Shown in pieces: positions 32,071-44,539 of a stretch of DNA of 64,000 bases (its first letter is position 1; every line of letters starts with the position of its first letter). Source of the stretch: Diorhabda sublineata (taxonomy: Eukaryota; Arthropoda; Insecta; Coleoptera; Chrysomelidae); NCBI RefSeq assembly GCF_026230105.1, contig NC_079477.1, positions 18,419,001 through 18,483,000 on the forward strand, written 5' to 3'. The translations under genes were made by a program, and so were the position numbers. The notes under the pieces were generated by a model. The model was not told the DNA's origin. It made no database searches and was given only the letters and a program-made list of their open reading frames with translations.

Positions 32071-33225
32071 GTGTTTTTATGAATCAAGAAAATTCGAAGT
32101 CCACATCACCATAGAGAATGCTCTAGTCAATTGTTAGACAACGGTGCTTGAAGTTTTTAATTTTTTCTTCGAAAGATACACCATAATTTATATCTAATTG
32201 GTTTTTCTCGGTGAAACAAAAACTAGCGTATTTGTATAGATGCAAGCTTCTCTGAGAGAATAGTTTTAAGATATTTTAATTACCTATAACATACTTCATT
32301 GTAATAGACTCGACTCTATTTATTGCTACTTGCATTTGTCTACAAATTTACCCATTTTTGATTATGAAATCTATCATATCCTTTTTCACAATTATTTCAA
32401 TGTTTTGCTTTCTAAACAAAAAGTATCTTTAAGTTTTTCTTCGGTCACTGCTATTCCAGTATTTTTTCTTCAATTACTATTACCATTGCTTATGTTTTTC
32501 CAGCAATTCTTTTTTTTCATTTGTACCTATTTATAAATATTTGATTAAAATGACATAAATTTTTTCTCAAACTTTCCAGTCATATAGTCAAAATTACTAA
32601 TAAAATATTATCCACAGAACATTTTTTCAGATATATCAGTCTTCTCAATACTGTTAAATTGTGTCCAGTTTGAGTATTTGTGGCAACGCATCATAAACTT
32701 TTGTTTATTTATAAGTAGTTATACTTTCATTAATTACTTTCATTAATCGTTAATGAATTTTGTACTAGCAGTACCTTTACATAGGTATATCCAATTATAA
32801 CGTCTTGTAGACTGTTATTAAACTAGAGAGACGTAGTTTTATTTTTGTCTCTTTGCCAATTCCACTTCCAGACACCAAACGCCGTCCACCTCGTCCTACC
32901 TCCTGTATGTCCATATGTGACACAGGTATGAAACCTCAAAACAAGACAAAAAGATACAGACAGCCAGATACGGACTAAGCATACAAGTAAACTGGAAATA
33001 AAATGCTTGTATAAGACAAGTAATTCTAGAAGAAGTGTGAACACGTAGAAATGTTGAATGTAAAAATTAGTTACGAGCAATATTGATCAAAAATGTAATA
33101 TTATTTTCTCCATTTTACAAATACCATTATCTATAGAATAAGTGCAATAGAATCATAAATTCTTGAAACTTCGGATGAAAATCTAGATAAATTCGGTAAT
33201 TACGAAAACAAATTCCAACGGTATG
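32071..33225. other. Stretch with one possible short exon
   Basis: Mostly AT-rich with no gene recognised. Bases 32872-32925 (+) are a short G+C-rich segment between a strong acceptor (TTTGCCAATTCCACTTCCAG) and a donor (CACAG/GTATGA). They would form a 54-bp, 18-codon exon open in two of the three frames. No family is recognised; low confidence. Confidence 0.25.
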
Positions 33226-33229
33226 ACGC

Positions 33230-33700
33230 TCTGTCACACTAATACGTCTCAGTAAGGCTGTATATAGATAGAGAAAATCGTGATAGTTGGATAAGACAAC
33301 ATAGTTCTATAGAATGGCAAGTACGAATTCCGGACCGGTGAAGTATCTATGGGTCATTCTTGATTCAAAACTGCTCAGGTATGATTACGCGAATACGAAA
33401 ATAAAGAATGATAACTGCATGCTTTGGGCCGTATATTCTTCACTGGATATAATCTTCAATAGCTGAATCCCTCCTGTTCCACTACACGGTGGTCCTATAC
33501 GGAACACATAAAAACTAGTGTTCAACAGAACAGAGTTTATCGTCTCGCGTGTTTTGGAATCAGTTTCATTCAGCCAGGTCTACTGAGACTTCCACCTCTG
33601 TAATTCATAAATATTTAATGAATTATATACTGAAACAACTGGCCAAGTAAAAATCGTTTAGTAGAAGATCCAAATCGATCTTCACTGCGCTAATTATAGA
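33230..33700 (+). pseudogene. R1/Jockey-like LINE RT C-terminal relic
   Basis: Plus-strand frames give PVKYLWVILDSKLL (RT motif E, usually YLGV-LD-KL), then YILHWI, HYTVVLYGTH and, in another frame, HIKTSVQQNRVYRLACFGIS and LLRLPPL. These match the region after the RT in R1/I-like LINEs, with blocks such as Y-aviRPi-yGa-vW and L-r---L-itGa-rttp. There are many stops and frame changes and no ends are visible. The clade assignment is tentative. Confidence 0.5.
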
Positions 33701-34600
33701 AAGAGACTTATTTAATATTAAATTTCGTAAATTTGAAACTATATTAAAAATGGATTGTCTAAAAGAGTCCAGAACAGAATATTTTCAATTATTTAAAAAA
33801 AAAATTATGTTTCATTGAATTTTGCAACAACAAGATAATAAGAATATGTTATACTTCATTTAAAGTATGAAACATGTACAATATGCAGACACAAGGTTCT
33901 CTCTTATTTACCTAGACGAAATACTAGGTAAATGTCGATACCAGTTACTTCCACTTGATGTGATAATAGAAAAAATATCAGCATAAGCATTGTTTTATTG
34001 TGAACATGATAATATAGGGTTGTTTGCAAAAAATTTGGTCTTAATAGAGGTTTGTGAATTTTAAAGATTTAAATTTCAACGCGTAGCTGAGTGTCTAGCC
34101 AAACGTCTAGGTACTTTAATACTTTAGTAGGCGTAAGAGTCGGCCCTTTTACTTTGAACTATATTTGTCCAATTCTTCTTTTATGTGTCAAAAGCACAGC
34201 TTCTGTTTTGATAAATATTAGTCCACTTTTGCCAATAGCAATCTTTAGAACTCTCAATATTCAATTTCCAAATTTCTCTAATTTATATATAGTCGTCTCA
34301 AATCAATAAGAGAACAGGATTTCTGAATAGCATTATATGATATAAAGATTCTCAGTTTTATTTAATACAATAAACAAAAACACAGTTTCATCGTACTGGC
34401 TCCCATACTCATGTAGTTGTAGTTACTAACAAATTTTGGAACCTATTTGGCTTTTCATTTTAAAATGAAATAGGTAATTTCTTCCTAGTAGCTTATATAG
34501 ATTCATTATTCCTTCTTATAGTGAAGATAAATTTCGTCAATTTACTTATAATTGGGATTGGTTATTAAGCCGGGCCTGATATCATGACAGAGAAGGAAAA
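33701..34600. other. AT-rich stretch without recognised gene
   Basis: Nothing recognised. Confidence 0.35.
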
Positions 34601-34775
34601 CCTCATCTCGCCTATGCAATCATTGAAGTCACTCAGTTGGTTTCGCTCGTTGCTGAGAAAGAGTGTTCGTTGTACACCGCTTAGAAAGATATGACAATTA
34701 AAATTGTGACTTAGTTATACGTTGATTTCACTTTCTTACAAGGCTGTTGTTTTTGTGCTTTTGTTTTCGAATAAA
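34601..34775 (+). promoter_or_regulatory. Possible promoter/5' leader of the signal-peptide exon
   Basis: A relatively G+C-rich stretch upstream of the ATG at 34776 contains an arthropod-type initiator-like TCAGTT at about 34637. No TATA box sits 30 bp upstream of it. This is an inference from position only. Confidence 0.2.
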
Positions 34776-34833
34776 ATGATGTTTAAGTGTTTTGTAATTA
34801 TCGCCGCTGCCGTTGCAGTAGTTGCAGCAAAAG
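34776..34833 (+). CDS. Candidate first coding exon: secreted (cuticle-like) signal peptide
   Basis: ATGATGTTTAAG opens MMFKCFVIIAAAVAVVAAK, a short basic start followed by an alanine/valine-rich hydrophobic core, typical of an insect secreted-protein signal peptide and especially of cuticular proteins. It is immediately followed by a near-consensus donor (AAAG/GTGAGT) at 34833/34834, leaving a phase-1 split codon. Insect cuticle genes commonly have a first intron within or just after the signal peptide. No matching second exon was found downstream on the plus strand in this window, so the gene may extend beyond it, be dead, or this may be chance. Confidence 0.4.
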
Positions 34834-36212
34834 GTGAGTTATTTTTTGATTATTTATGTCTCGAGTGTTTTATTGAGGATATGAGGTTAGTTTCACTGGC
34901 ACATCGATAAACAATAGAAAGATACAGCGATATAATATATCAAATGGAGGTTTATAACGTGATGAGGTGAGGTAATCAATTTATTTGAAGGTTATATCAA
35001 ACAAAACTAACTGAGTATGTAACTATTGACAGAGCTTGAAGTAATTATACGATAATTTTCTAATAAAGACCCTTGAAGTAAGTTTTTTCATTGTAATATG
35101 ATAAAACCTTGAATAAATAAGGTTCATCACAATTATTATTATCTCAGAATAAACAATCAAAAAAATAATGAGTCATTGTATTAGCAATTTGATAATAGCA
35201 CTTAAAAGTCTTTTAACTTTAATCATTAAGAAGTTGTACCAAATCACGAAAACACTGAAGATACTTTCAAGTATATAAATGTATAGATATATTTACTACA
35301 AAGAGTATTTTTTCATTCAATTGTATTCAATTAATTCTGTATCTTATTTGAAATTTCCGATATTTTCTCATCCAGAAGATGTTAAGCATGTTGTTATACT
35401 CTTCAATGAAAAAATTTAGAAAATCATACTTTGTGAAAAAGACATATTTTGTTCTCCGTTTAACGATTGAAGCACTTGAAGATGCCATAGATTTCAAACA
35501 TTGTGTGCAAAGTGTCGGATGAATATAGAACAGTTGTCAATCTGTGAACGTAGCTCTTTGAAATTTAGTGTACCTATAATTTTTTGTTGTTGTGTATCAG
35601 ATGGCATAGAGAAAAAAGAATGACATTTTTTAATTACGGCACAAAAATGGTGGAAATATTTTCGGTTAAACAGATACAGATACAAAAATGGAAGTTAATA
35701 ATTGGAGCATACATGGAAATTGTTCACGGGAAACTCGAAAGTGAAGAGTGGAATGTGTTGTACTATATATTGGTGATGAGCATGCTACTGTGACTTTTGC
35801 TTAGTCTAAAAACTTTGTTTTGAAATAACTCAAATATGCGTGAAGTTAAAAACGGTCTACTTCTTGTTAGGTCAACAAAATGTGTATACTCAATTTACAT
35901 ATACGTATATGAATTGAAACAAAGTCTTCGCCAGCTAAATTTTGAGAGTTTTCGTAGTGAGATTGTGGCAGAATTAAACACTGAAGTCTACTAACTAATA
36001 TTTTCGAGAATTTCAATATTATGGTACATTATCATTCATGATTTAAGTGATTTAACAGGTCGAAAAGAAACTAATTTTCAAACAGAAGAGAAGGGAATAG
36101 AATTTTGATTTTGAAATTTTATGTTTTCACAAGAAACTACACAATTTAAAACCGCCGAATCTTAACTAATCTTAATTTAATCTTAACTATTATATAACTA
36201 CTAATAACTAAC

Positions 36213-36215
<3 letters not shown>
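34834..36215. other. Stretch without recognised gene (possible intron)
   Basis: No second exon recognised. A plus-strand open stretch at 35584-35793 has no family resemblance. Confidence 0.35.

Positions 36216-36218
<3 letters not shown>

Positions 36219-36267
<49 letters not shown>
36219..36267. repeat. (TA)n microsatellite
   Basis: About 49 bp TA tract immediately before copy c of the dispersed repeat. Confidence 0.95.
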
Positions 36268-36269
<2 letters not shown>

Positions 36270-36370
36270 CTGTTTTTTGTTGAAACGTGACAATGAAACA
36301 CCAAAGTGGACTAACTTTGATATATTTTCTGAGATTTCGAATACTTATGTATTCATCGTCTGGGAAATAA
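36268..36370. repeat. (TA)n-linked dispersed repeat, copy c (truncated)
   Basis: Shares AATGAAACACCAAAGTGGAC and the following TAACTTTGATATATTTT with copy b. The minus strand at 36334-36364 reads CAGACGA, U, a GAATAC/GUAUUC hairpin, and GAAA, the best preserved hammerhead-like remnant of this family. Confidence 0.7.
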
Positions 36371-37855
36371 TTAATAAGCTAGTCTCTGAGAAAAAATTAA
36401 CGGTGAGGAAACAAGATGTTATAAACTTACCTTTGGGACCACAGTTCACATAAAGTTTCCTCCATGGCCCATCAAATTGAAATTTATGAAGTATAGTGTG
36501 AAGGCATAAGATAAACTTTTGATGGATCACAAATAATAATTCAAACAAAAGATTACGGTTCTATACCTTCAATGAATGAATTAAAAGCAATAGTTTGATT
36601 ATATTTTACTGTGGTGTGAAAAATTGCTCAGGAAATCTGATGTTCCAAATTAGTTTTGAACCTTCCAATTAATATTATGGTATATTATCTGCATAGCTAC
36701 AAGTTTCCTGAACATCTTGGGTCGTATAGCCATATACTAGGACAATTTTCCATAAATTTAAAAAGTGATAAAAATGGATACCTAAGTTTGCTGCAATGAT
36801 CGCATCATGGCAGATTACTATTATTATTCAGGGTAGTATTCTTAGGATCTAAATCGAAAATCTATAACAAAAACTGCTAACCAGTGGAAAATTTAGATCA
36901 TATTACTATATTGTAATGGAATAGTTAAAATTGTTGAGATTCGTTTTTCACACCTTTAACTAAAACTAACCTAGCATTAAAAAAAATCATACTATCTGAA
37001 TCGGGGTATCCGTTGAACCTAGTGTCCTAATGACAAAAGCTGTTGGTCATATGTGTGAAGTTTAGCAAAATGTAGAGATGATTTCTAAGTTTGTATGCCT
37101 ACCGGTAGAGGGTGTATTTACATAAAAAAATTGTAAAAAATACATTTTATATAAAGAGTTCATTCGAGGGGCGCAATAAAAACAACCATCACAATTTTCA
37201 GTGCATTCTGAGTGGATTTGATATTACAGGTTTTTCTATAAGCACTCAAATAAGATGTAGTGGATTGTGCGAATTTTCTAATGAAAAAACGTCCGGTTCT
37301 ACTTAACCGATTTCGACTAATTTGCTGGTTTATCCATTTCCATCCGATATCCGATAATTCCATTGATATGTTCCATCAGCATGATGCTTTGAAAATATAA
37401 CATATGACTCTCGGCGCAGTATTCCCGCAGCGCTTGAAATAGAAACGAAGATCTCTGGCAATTAAAGCCATCCCACATTCTAGACTTTTCAAAAGAAGTG
37501 GGATTAATGGAACAGCTATAAACACTGGTTTCTCCAGTCTCACAATAAGAAAATGGGACACAATAGATCCTTTGGGTCGCAGTTTAAAATTATTTCCGAT
37601 CTTAAAGTTTTTTTTTGGTTTTGGCTTGTTTTCCTCGATTTCGTTTTTTTGACTTTTGTATTTATTCATTTCTTCCCACATTCATTGTGTGAATTTTGTA
37701 ACAAGCTCGGTTTTTTTTTTCATTATACGTCATCATTTAATTTTATTTGGTTAGATATAATAAGGTTGATACTCAACTTTTGACATATGGCAAAACTGAG
37801 GTGAAAATGTACTCAGAGCGTGTTTCCATGCGAGTGCTATTTAAGTTGTTTACAG
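36371..37855. other. Stretch without recognised gene
   Basis: The minus strand at about 37456-37330 reads GILRRES and HADGTYQWNYRISDGN after an acceptor-like TTTCTATTTCAAG. This vaguely recalls the start of an RR-1 chitin-binding exon, but the rest of the domain does not follow, so no gene is called. Confidence 0.3.
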
Positions 37856-37859
37856 ATAC

Positions 37860-38080
37860 TTGAAAAATTCATGTTGGTCAAAATATCGATACCTTGTGTA
37901 AACTGATATTGCAAGATCATCATGTGCCATAGCGTGATATTGAGGCATACTTTCACTTGTATATATGAAATATTTCTTAAACACTTCAAAAAGATTTGTT
38001 CGCATTGGGTCGCATAATTTGACGATCGCTCAAAGAAAAGCTCGTGTCGATTGGTGTTTCATAAAAGACATAATTAGTTT
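37860..38080 (+). pseudogene. mariner transposase relic
   Basis: Frames read VGQNIDTLCKLILQDHHVP and then GSHNLTIAQRKARVDWC, compared with the family's IDAVRELILQDRHVTY and IPHNLTIAQKKARVDWC. The helix-turn-helix region and the start of the catalytic domain are partly present; the DDD residues are not. Several stops are present. It is of the same subfamily as the 24.9-25.5 kb relic. Confidence 0.6.
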
Positions 38081-38785
38081 CGCGAGAAAGTTGTAGCTTT
38101 TAATATATGGCGAAGGTAGACGTTAACGAATTAATTTACATCACATGACTGGCAAATAGTGTTTTGCAGGATGAGAACGAGGCAAGCATCATTACTTTTC
38201 GTTAGCAGAGATATTTTTTATTGATTTCGTTTCCTTTACAATTTATAAACTGATTTAAAGAGCACATACTATGATTCGATACATTATTTTCTGATATTAC
38301 ATTTTACATTTTGAATTAACGAACTGTAATTTGATCATTCTCAGCAATATTGTTGTCACTGTATCATCTTTCAAAAAATTTAGTAGTAATTCGCCGGTTT
38401 ATTTATCGCAAATTTCTATTCAACTCAATATGTAAAAAATAACGGAGTTTAATTGAAATTCATGTCAGCTACATCGTTTTAGTCAGGTTTATATATTCAA
38501 GAATTCAAATAAGTGTACAGTTTGGCGGCATTACATAAGATATATAACAATAAACAATACCTACCTGTTACGTTACTTTTACGTTGTGATTTTAGAAAAA
38601 TATACAAAGACTACTCCTATAAAGCATCCGATGCATCCGTTTTCCGACGGCATAATTTAAACAAAACGGAAACTAATTTCATGGACTGTTCCTTAAAAAC
38701 TCTAGAGATTATTATGATATGATAGTTGAAGTAGTGAATGTTATCCAGTAAAATGATTAGATGGGTAGTTAGATAAGTATAGGGG
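38081..38785. other. AT-rich stretch without recognised gene
   Basis: Nothing recognised. Confidence 0.35.
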
Positions 38786-38789
38786 GTTT

Positions 38790-39480
38790 CTCATAAATAA
38801 TATCACGAATGTTCACTTTGTCTATTAATTATCGAAGTAAAGTCCATCTTACTCCATGGTTTTAAACCAACGTTCAGCAAAAAACTCTTTGGAACCATTA
38901 TTCATGATTAGATGCAGAAATGTCGCACTGAATTTTCTCTTTTGGATTCAAATTTGTCGCAAAAATTTCATCGTGAATCTGAATAAATTGCAATCAAACG
39001 GTGCAAGTTCTGCACTTAATACTGGATGTGGGAAGAATTCAATACCACCAAATTCTACAATCTTATTTCGTGCAACGGTATATGGTCTAGCATTCTATTA
39101 TTGCGAGGGAACCTGGGAAATTTCTCCGACAAAACCTCATACATTTGCTTCAACGGTTCACTATATACCTCTGCATTGATAGGTCGACTATCTAGAATTA
39201 TTTAAGTACATTAAATCTTCACAGACACAAAATAAGACTTGCCTCTATTTGCGATGAGTTCTGGTAATTGTCTCTTGTCCAGCTACTGATTTTCCATGTT
39301 CGTGTTGTTTAGATAAATCATTTTCTCATTGCAGGTAACAATGCGTACAACGATCATCTTTCAGTAGGGCGAGTATTGTATTGTATTTACACACCTCTAT
39401 CCAACGTTTCGTTTGAGTCTCAGTCAATTCATGTGGCACTATTCGACAACTAGATTTCGTTCCTATGCTAAATTTTAATA
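38790..39480 (-). pseudogene. mariner transposase relic (second lineage)
   Basis: Minus strand: PHELTETQTKRWIEVCK, LLKDDRCVRIVTCNEKMIYL (first catalytic position, Asp to Asn), NNTN, QLPELIANRGK, then INAEVYSEPLKQMYEVLSEK, and later EFGGIEFFPHPVL and APFDCNLFRFTMKFLR (remnant of the third Asp region). The order matches a nearly full-length mariner catalytic domain. The stretch around the second Asp is unreadable and stops interrupt it. Its motifs (HELTE, INAE-Y--QL) mark a different mariner lineage from the HHDNAS copies. Confidence 0.65.
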
Positions 39481-39850
39481 TCAATTTCATAATCTTTCAT
39501 TTCGAAGTTTTTCACGTATAAAAAAAAATTAATACTTTTTTGATAAAAAGTGCAGTTTTCTACAAAAATAACGAAATCAAAATAAGCCCTATGTTCTCAA
39601 ATTACGGTATTTAAAGTAGAGAAAATAATTGTTGAGTTGAGAGAAATAAGGAGGAGCATGGAAAGAATTATAAAAATCGAAAAGTATATTGGACAAAACT
39701 GCCTACTGATAAATATTACAAAGTTTCATTCAATGAAGATAACAAAACTAAACTTCACAAATTTAGTGATTTAATTATTTAAATTTTAACAAGCCCATCC
39801 TATACTTGTCCATGATTTGTTTTCGTCGACAATTTCTTCAATACATGATA
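39481..39850. other. AT-rich stretch without recognised gene
   Basis: Nothing recognised. Confidence 0.35.
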
Positions 39851-39859
39851 AATCAGAAT

Positions 39860-40640
39860 ATTCAACATTACTTTTGCTGCTACCAGTGTCTTTATTTATT
39901 TTCACGATCCATTTTTCATCACAATTAGCTATATCCCATTTTTAAAAGGAAACATAACATTTTTTTGTCAATATATTTTTTCATTGCCGCCTATACAAAT
40001 TCAAATAGATTCAAATCGGGATGGTAAGGAGGCAATCTTAATATGCTGTGACTCTTAAGGTAAAAAGATCATTAATTCCATAATTCCCTTACGTAGGTTG
40101 ATATACTTTTATTAGAGCCTATAATTTAGGTCTGTATATTACTTCGTCAATTAGAAAAAAAATCTTTCTTAATAATTTTTCTTGTTATAGAGGTTCGTAT
40201 CGTCCCTTTTAATTTGTTGTGATAGAGCGCAATATCTATGGCAACTCCATTTGCGGTTGGTAAATTGGATATAGATTTCCCATATTTTTGTTTAATTATC
40301 ATTGTAATAATCGCCAATGCAACATCTCGACTTCCACCTGACGAATGAATTGGATACGAAAGCTAAATCCTTCCAATGTGTATTAGAAAAATGGTTGTAC
40401 CTGCCATCCATGGAAACAATAGGACATTTTTCTTTTCTATATAACTGCATTTTTTTTGGAAATTATATTGTTGATGGTTTGCGTTTCATTACGATTGGAA
40501 TTTATTTTTCATTTTACGAATCTCCGTCTCGCAGAAATATTTCCTTAATGCCTCTTTACTTAATTTTTTCTCTAGGTTTGATTTTAAAGTTGATATGCTT
40601 CTCCTCTTCTTCTCCTCTTTTTATTTTTATATGACCATGT
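39860..40640 (-). pseudogene. Tc1/IS630-like DDE transposase relic
   Basis: Minus strand: near 40330 RDVALAIITMIIKQKYGKSI and LPTANGVAIDIALYHNKLKG, then STYVRELW, then near 40010 HSILRLPPYHPDLNLFEFV and AAMKKYIDKK. The LPPYHPDLNPIE-like block is typical of the third acidic region of IS630/Tc1-related DDE transposases in insects. Stops occur between blocks. The N-terminal third (40640-40340) is only open by chance on the opposite strand and shows few motifs. Confidence 0.5.
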
Positions 40641-40671
40641 TGACTTTGTTACAATCGACACAACATATATA

Positions 40672-41148
40672 CAGGGTTGTTCCAGGACTTGATGTGAAAA
40701 ATTCGAGAGTGAGTAGATGAAGGGAAAATAATGCTGTGACATAAAAAAATCTTGTCAAAGGATCTTTGTTTCTGAGTTATAGGGCTTTAAAGTTGCGAAA
40801 TCAGAACTAATGAAGGCCCGAGACGGTTCATGCTCAATTGTTAACAATCCATAACATCCATACTGACTAAAAGTAGCAAAAATGATTTTTTCAATTGATT
40901 TTTCAACAAAAAGATTGCCTACCTCAATAAACTTCATGGTTAAGGAGACATGTAGATTTTTAGACCGTTTTATATGCCAAGAAAACTGTTCGCCATAAAT
41001 AGACATTCTGTAGAAAATGATCATAAATTATAATTATTTATTGATTGGACTATTGATATAGTAGTGTAGAATTATCTATTACGTCAAATACACTACATGG
41101 AAACCGTATTTCTTCCGAATTTTTTGCATCAAGTCCTGGAACTCTCTG
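40672..41148. mobile_element. Non-coding TIR element (MITE)
   Basis: The ends share GTTCCAGGACTTGATG in inverted orientation: CAGGGTTGTTCCAGGACT from 40672 and AGTCCTGGAACTCTCTG up to 41148. The element is 477 bp with no conserved coding frame. A clear target duplication was not found, so the superfamily is undetermined. Confidence 0.65.
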
Positions 41149-44100
41149 TTTACATTCAAAGCAAATGAATGATGCATCACTTATACCAATATCATTCTGA
41201 GACGATAATCTGTCTAGCATTAATGGATAATGATCATTCAAAACCTATTATTCGACTATATATACTTTGCGTATTCGAATCGTATCTCCTACCATGAGCT
41301 TAAGGATTTTGGTTGGAACTGGAATAATTTAGTTATCGAAGTGCTCGTCATACAGTGTAATTGTAAGTGTTGGTGTAGTGGTATGTATAAATATCAACAA
41401 AAAAACATTAATTCAAAATTTCATATTCAATTTAGGAATATTGGTGATTAGATTAGATTCACGATATTCGCTCCAGAAATTATTTCCAATAACAGCTGAT
41501 ATGAATACCAAATATATCTGGTACAGAAAGTGGATGGATAGATAAAGCGCCATTTCCAAATGCATCTAGAACTGAATATTTAACAAATTTAGTATGTTGG
41601 AGTACAATACGTGTTTGGATCCATATTTGCTATACATGTTTATTATTATTCTTTAAAATTAAGAAAAAATATTAGCCAGTTATCAAGAAGCAGTTATAAT
41701 AGGATTATGATTCATAATTAGCTCAGATCATTTCAATATCCATTTTATTTACTTTTTTACTTGGTATCAGAAAAGGTTATGTTTTTTTTAACTTTGAATA
41801 TAATTTTAGATACAACTTTAGACGTACGGTAAGTAACATGAGATGGGGTTGCGAAAGCTGGCTAGTGGTAGTGTGTCTTTTAACGCGTCGTTAAATGATA
41901 TAATTGATATTAAGAACTCAGTAGAGTAGAGTAGAGCAAAGGATGCTGCAACAGTTGTTGCTTTATGATCTTTCCATAATGACATAAGTGTCAGTACCTG
42001 ATCTATTTGGTGACAACCATTCAAAATTCATTTCTTTGTACGTTTTATATCCCTAAATTAATATAACTTAGATGACAAGTACTGGCCGTTACTGTTTCAG
42101 CGGTGTTCCAATAAGTAAGATAATTCTCATCTAATGCTTTTGCGATATTTTCACTAACTGGTACTCTATCGCTTCAAACCCCGAGAAAAAACTTAATAAA
42201 ACTCTTATCTCAATACAAAATATGACGATCGAAACATTACTTGTTCCGGTGTTGCCAGACATCAAAAACAATCAGTTCTCTTCTATGTAGATATGTAGAA
42301 AATTAGCTGATAAGAAACCAAATACTATGAATACTTGTTAACTTGATTTAAAATAAATATATTAAGCTTTGTATTTTATTTAATAATAAAATGGGACGTT
42401 TAGGTTTCCTAAAAATCATTTGTATAATTTGAAAAGTCCCTTGATTTTATAGAAAAACCAAATTGTTTAGAGGAGAGCACAGACTTAGTATTACTTCAAT
42501 ATCTAAAATTGTGGTGATCAATTGTACTATATACCATAAACTTAGCTTCAAAAGAAAAAAATCTAACTTTTGCATTATGGTTCCGCAAAATTTCTTTTTG
42601 TGGCAATGATCTTATATAATTTTTCTATGTTACTTATTCTTCTCTATAATGTTTTAGACAGATCCTACACTAACTTTATGACATTATACAGTGTTTAAAA
42701 TGGGTATAAAAGGTTTTCTACAAAGTTAACGTTCATCAATAGCTACGGTTAATCAGCTAATTTTAGGGCGATTTGTAGTTCTTCAACAAATTTCACCACT
42801 TTCCCAGCTGCAGTTATGGTTATTTGGTTGAGATTTGGATACGTATTATTCAATAAATATCCCTCATCTTTTACGATCACTGTAACCTGCTATTATAAGA
42901 ATTGTTATTGTTTCCTATTCGTAAACATAGTGTAATTTTGAAAGTACCATAAAAATTTTTTTAATAATTTTCATTTCAAACGACTTTGGAACTGTTATAT
43001 CTAGTATTATGTAATTATGAAAGTTGTATATGTAATTCAGTAGATTACGTAAAACTCAGAATATATATTGGATGTACTATTAAAAGAATATGTTATTTTG
43101 ACGTAAAGCTACTTTTATTACACTAATAGCAAAAACCTTCATTCATTATTTTTGTTAACCCAACAGAAAATGAAATATTACCAAGGTATGTTATTTTATG
43201 AATACAATGAAAAATCAAGGCATCTATATCGCCGACAATTATTCGCTTATATTATTATATTAATTATATTAATTAGGACGAAAATATTATACAAATTCTT
43301 AATGCAGTGTATTCATCTAATATATTCAGTAAAGTATTCAAACTACAAAACATTGTGTTTACTTATGTAGAAATTGGTTAATGGCGGTGATGGTGCTACA
43401 AGGACCATGCTCATGCATGATCGATGTAATTATTTAGTCTTTTGATGTGTGATTAAAAACCGACAAGTAGAAGAAATTGCAATTCTTGTGTTTGTACTAG
43501 GTACATCATTTGCTTGTATGGAGCAAATAGGAAGCAAATACTCGGACAGTCTCACAAAGTGAAGTGCCGCCCATGACATGTGTAGAATTATAATTTTTGC
43601 TCCGTCTGTATGCCATCATTTTTCTAGAAAACGAAATCGTTTATATACATTATCATTTAGTTATTCATTTTTAGTTATGAGTTTTGTGGAGATTATATTA
43701 TAAAATATAATATTATTATTAAAAATAATATTATATATAAAAACAATATGATATTATATTTATGCTAAAAAGTAACTAACATCTACTAGATCTACGATAC
43801 TACACTGGTACTCTGTCAAGTTTTAGGAAACTATAATTTATGTTTAATTAGATAGGAAAATATGATTTTAGATGATATTCATTATTTTATTCATATTTAT
43901 TTAAACCAGATAGTATAAAATTCCTATGTCTTTTACTTTTTAACACGTTTTTACAAAATTTACCTGATTTAGATATACATTGATTATTGTCAATCTTCAT
44001 ATGGTGCTAGTTGTGGAATGTACATTCCAGGTAACGAGGTCTAAAAGTTTCTCTCAGTTTTCTGCACTGTAGCTATAGCAAAACACGTATAGCAATTACA

Positions 44101-44249
44101 AATGATGGCACGTATCGCATTTGAACATGATGAATTTGTAAAATAAAGCTGATCACGGATAAATTTTGAAACTAACATGTAATTATTTATCTACATATGA
44201 AATTTTTATTCACTGTTGTTTTTGATTGAATCTGAGCAGACAGCTTACT
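41149..44249. other. AT-rich stretch with foldback relic and palindrome
   Basis: No gene recognised. 41346-41392 (+) is a single-arm relic of the foldback family (ACAGTGTAATTGTAAGTGTT and GGTGTAGTGG). A purely A/T palindrome lies at about 43707-43733 (TATAATATTATT and its complement). Confidence 0.5.
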
Positions 44250-44320
44250 ACAACACTAAGACTACCAATTACTGTATGACGCGAGTGTACATAACCAAGA
44301 AATCGTCTTCAGGGACCACA
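44250..44320 (-). repeat. Foldback-family relic with decayed hammerhead core
   Basis: Minus strand within 44274-44317: CUGAAGA, C, GAUUUC-UUG-GUUAUG, then UACA in place of GAAA, and CGCGUC before AUAC. It is clearly homologous to the core at 8629-8671, but helix II and the GAAA element are mutated. Confidence 0.65.
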
Positions 44321-44539
44321 AGTGAATAGTTCACTTTTGATAAGTTTTTTAGAAGTATGTATCCAATTAATCAAGGCATTTCTGCAAAGATAGTATAAAT
44401 AATAAAGCGAACTTTTCGCATTCAACAAAATTAAGGAATGAGAAATTTTTATATAAAAAGTATTGTGTTAAAGATACATCCGCTCGCAATCTGACAGTGC
44501 CGAAGACCGATATATGCACTCGTTGTTCAGGTTCCAATT

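Noticed and set aside
37330..37460. RR-1 cuticle protein exon on the minus strand
   Set aside because: ADGTYQWNYRISDGN is suggestive, but the rest of the chitin-binding domain does not follow in any frame.
43692..43740. A/T-only palindrome as a functional structure
   Set aside because: Composition alone explains it; no related copy seen in the window.
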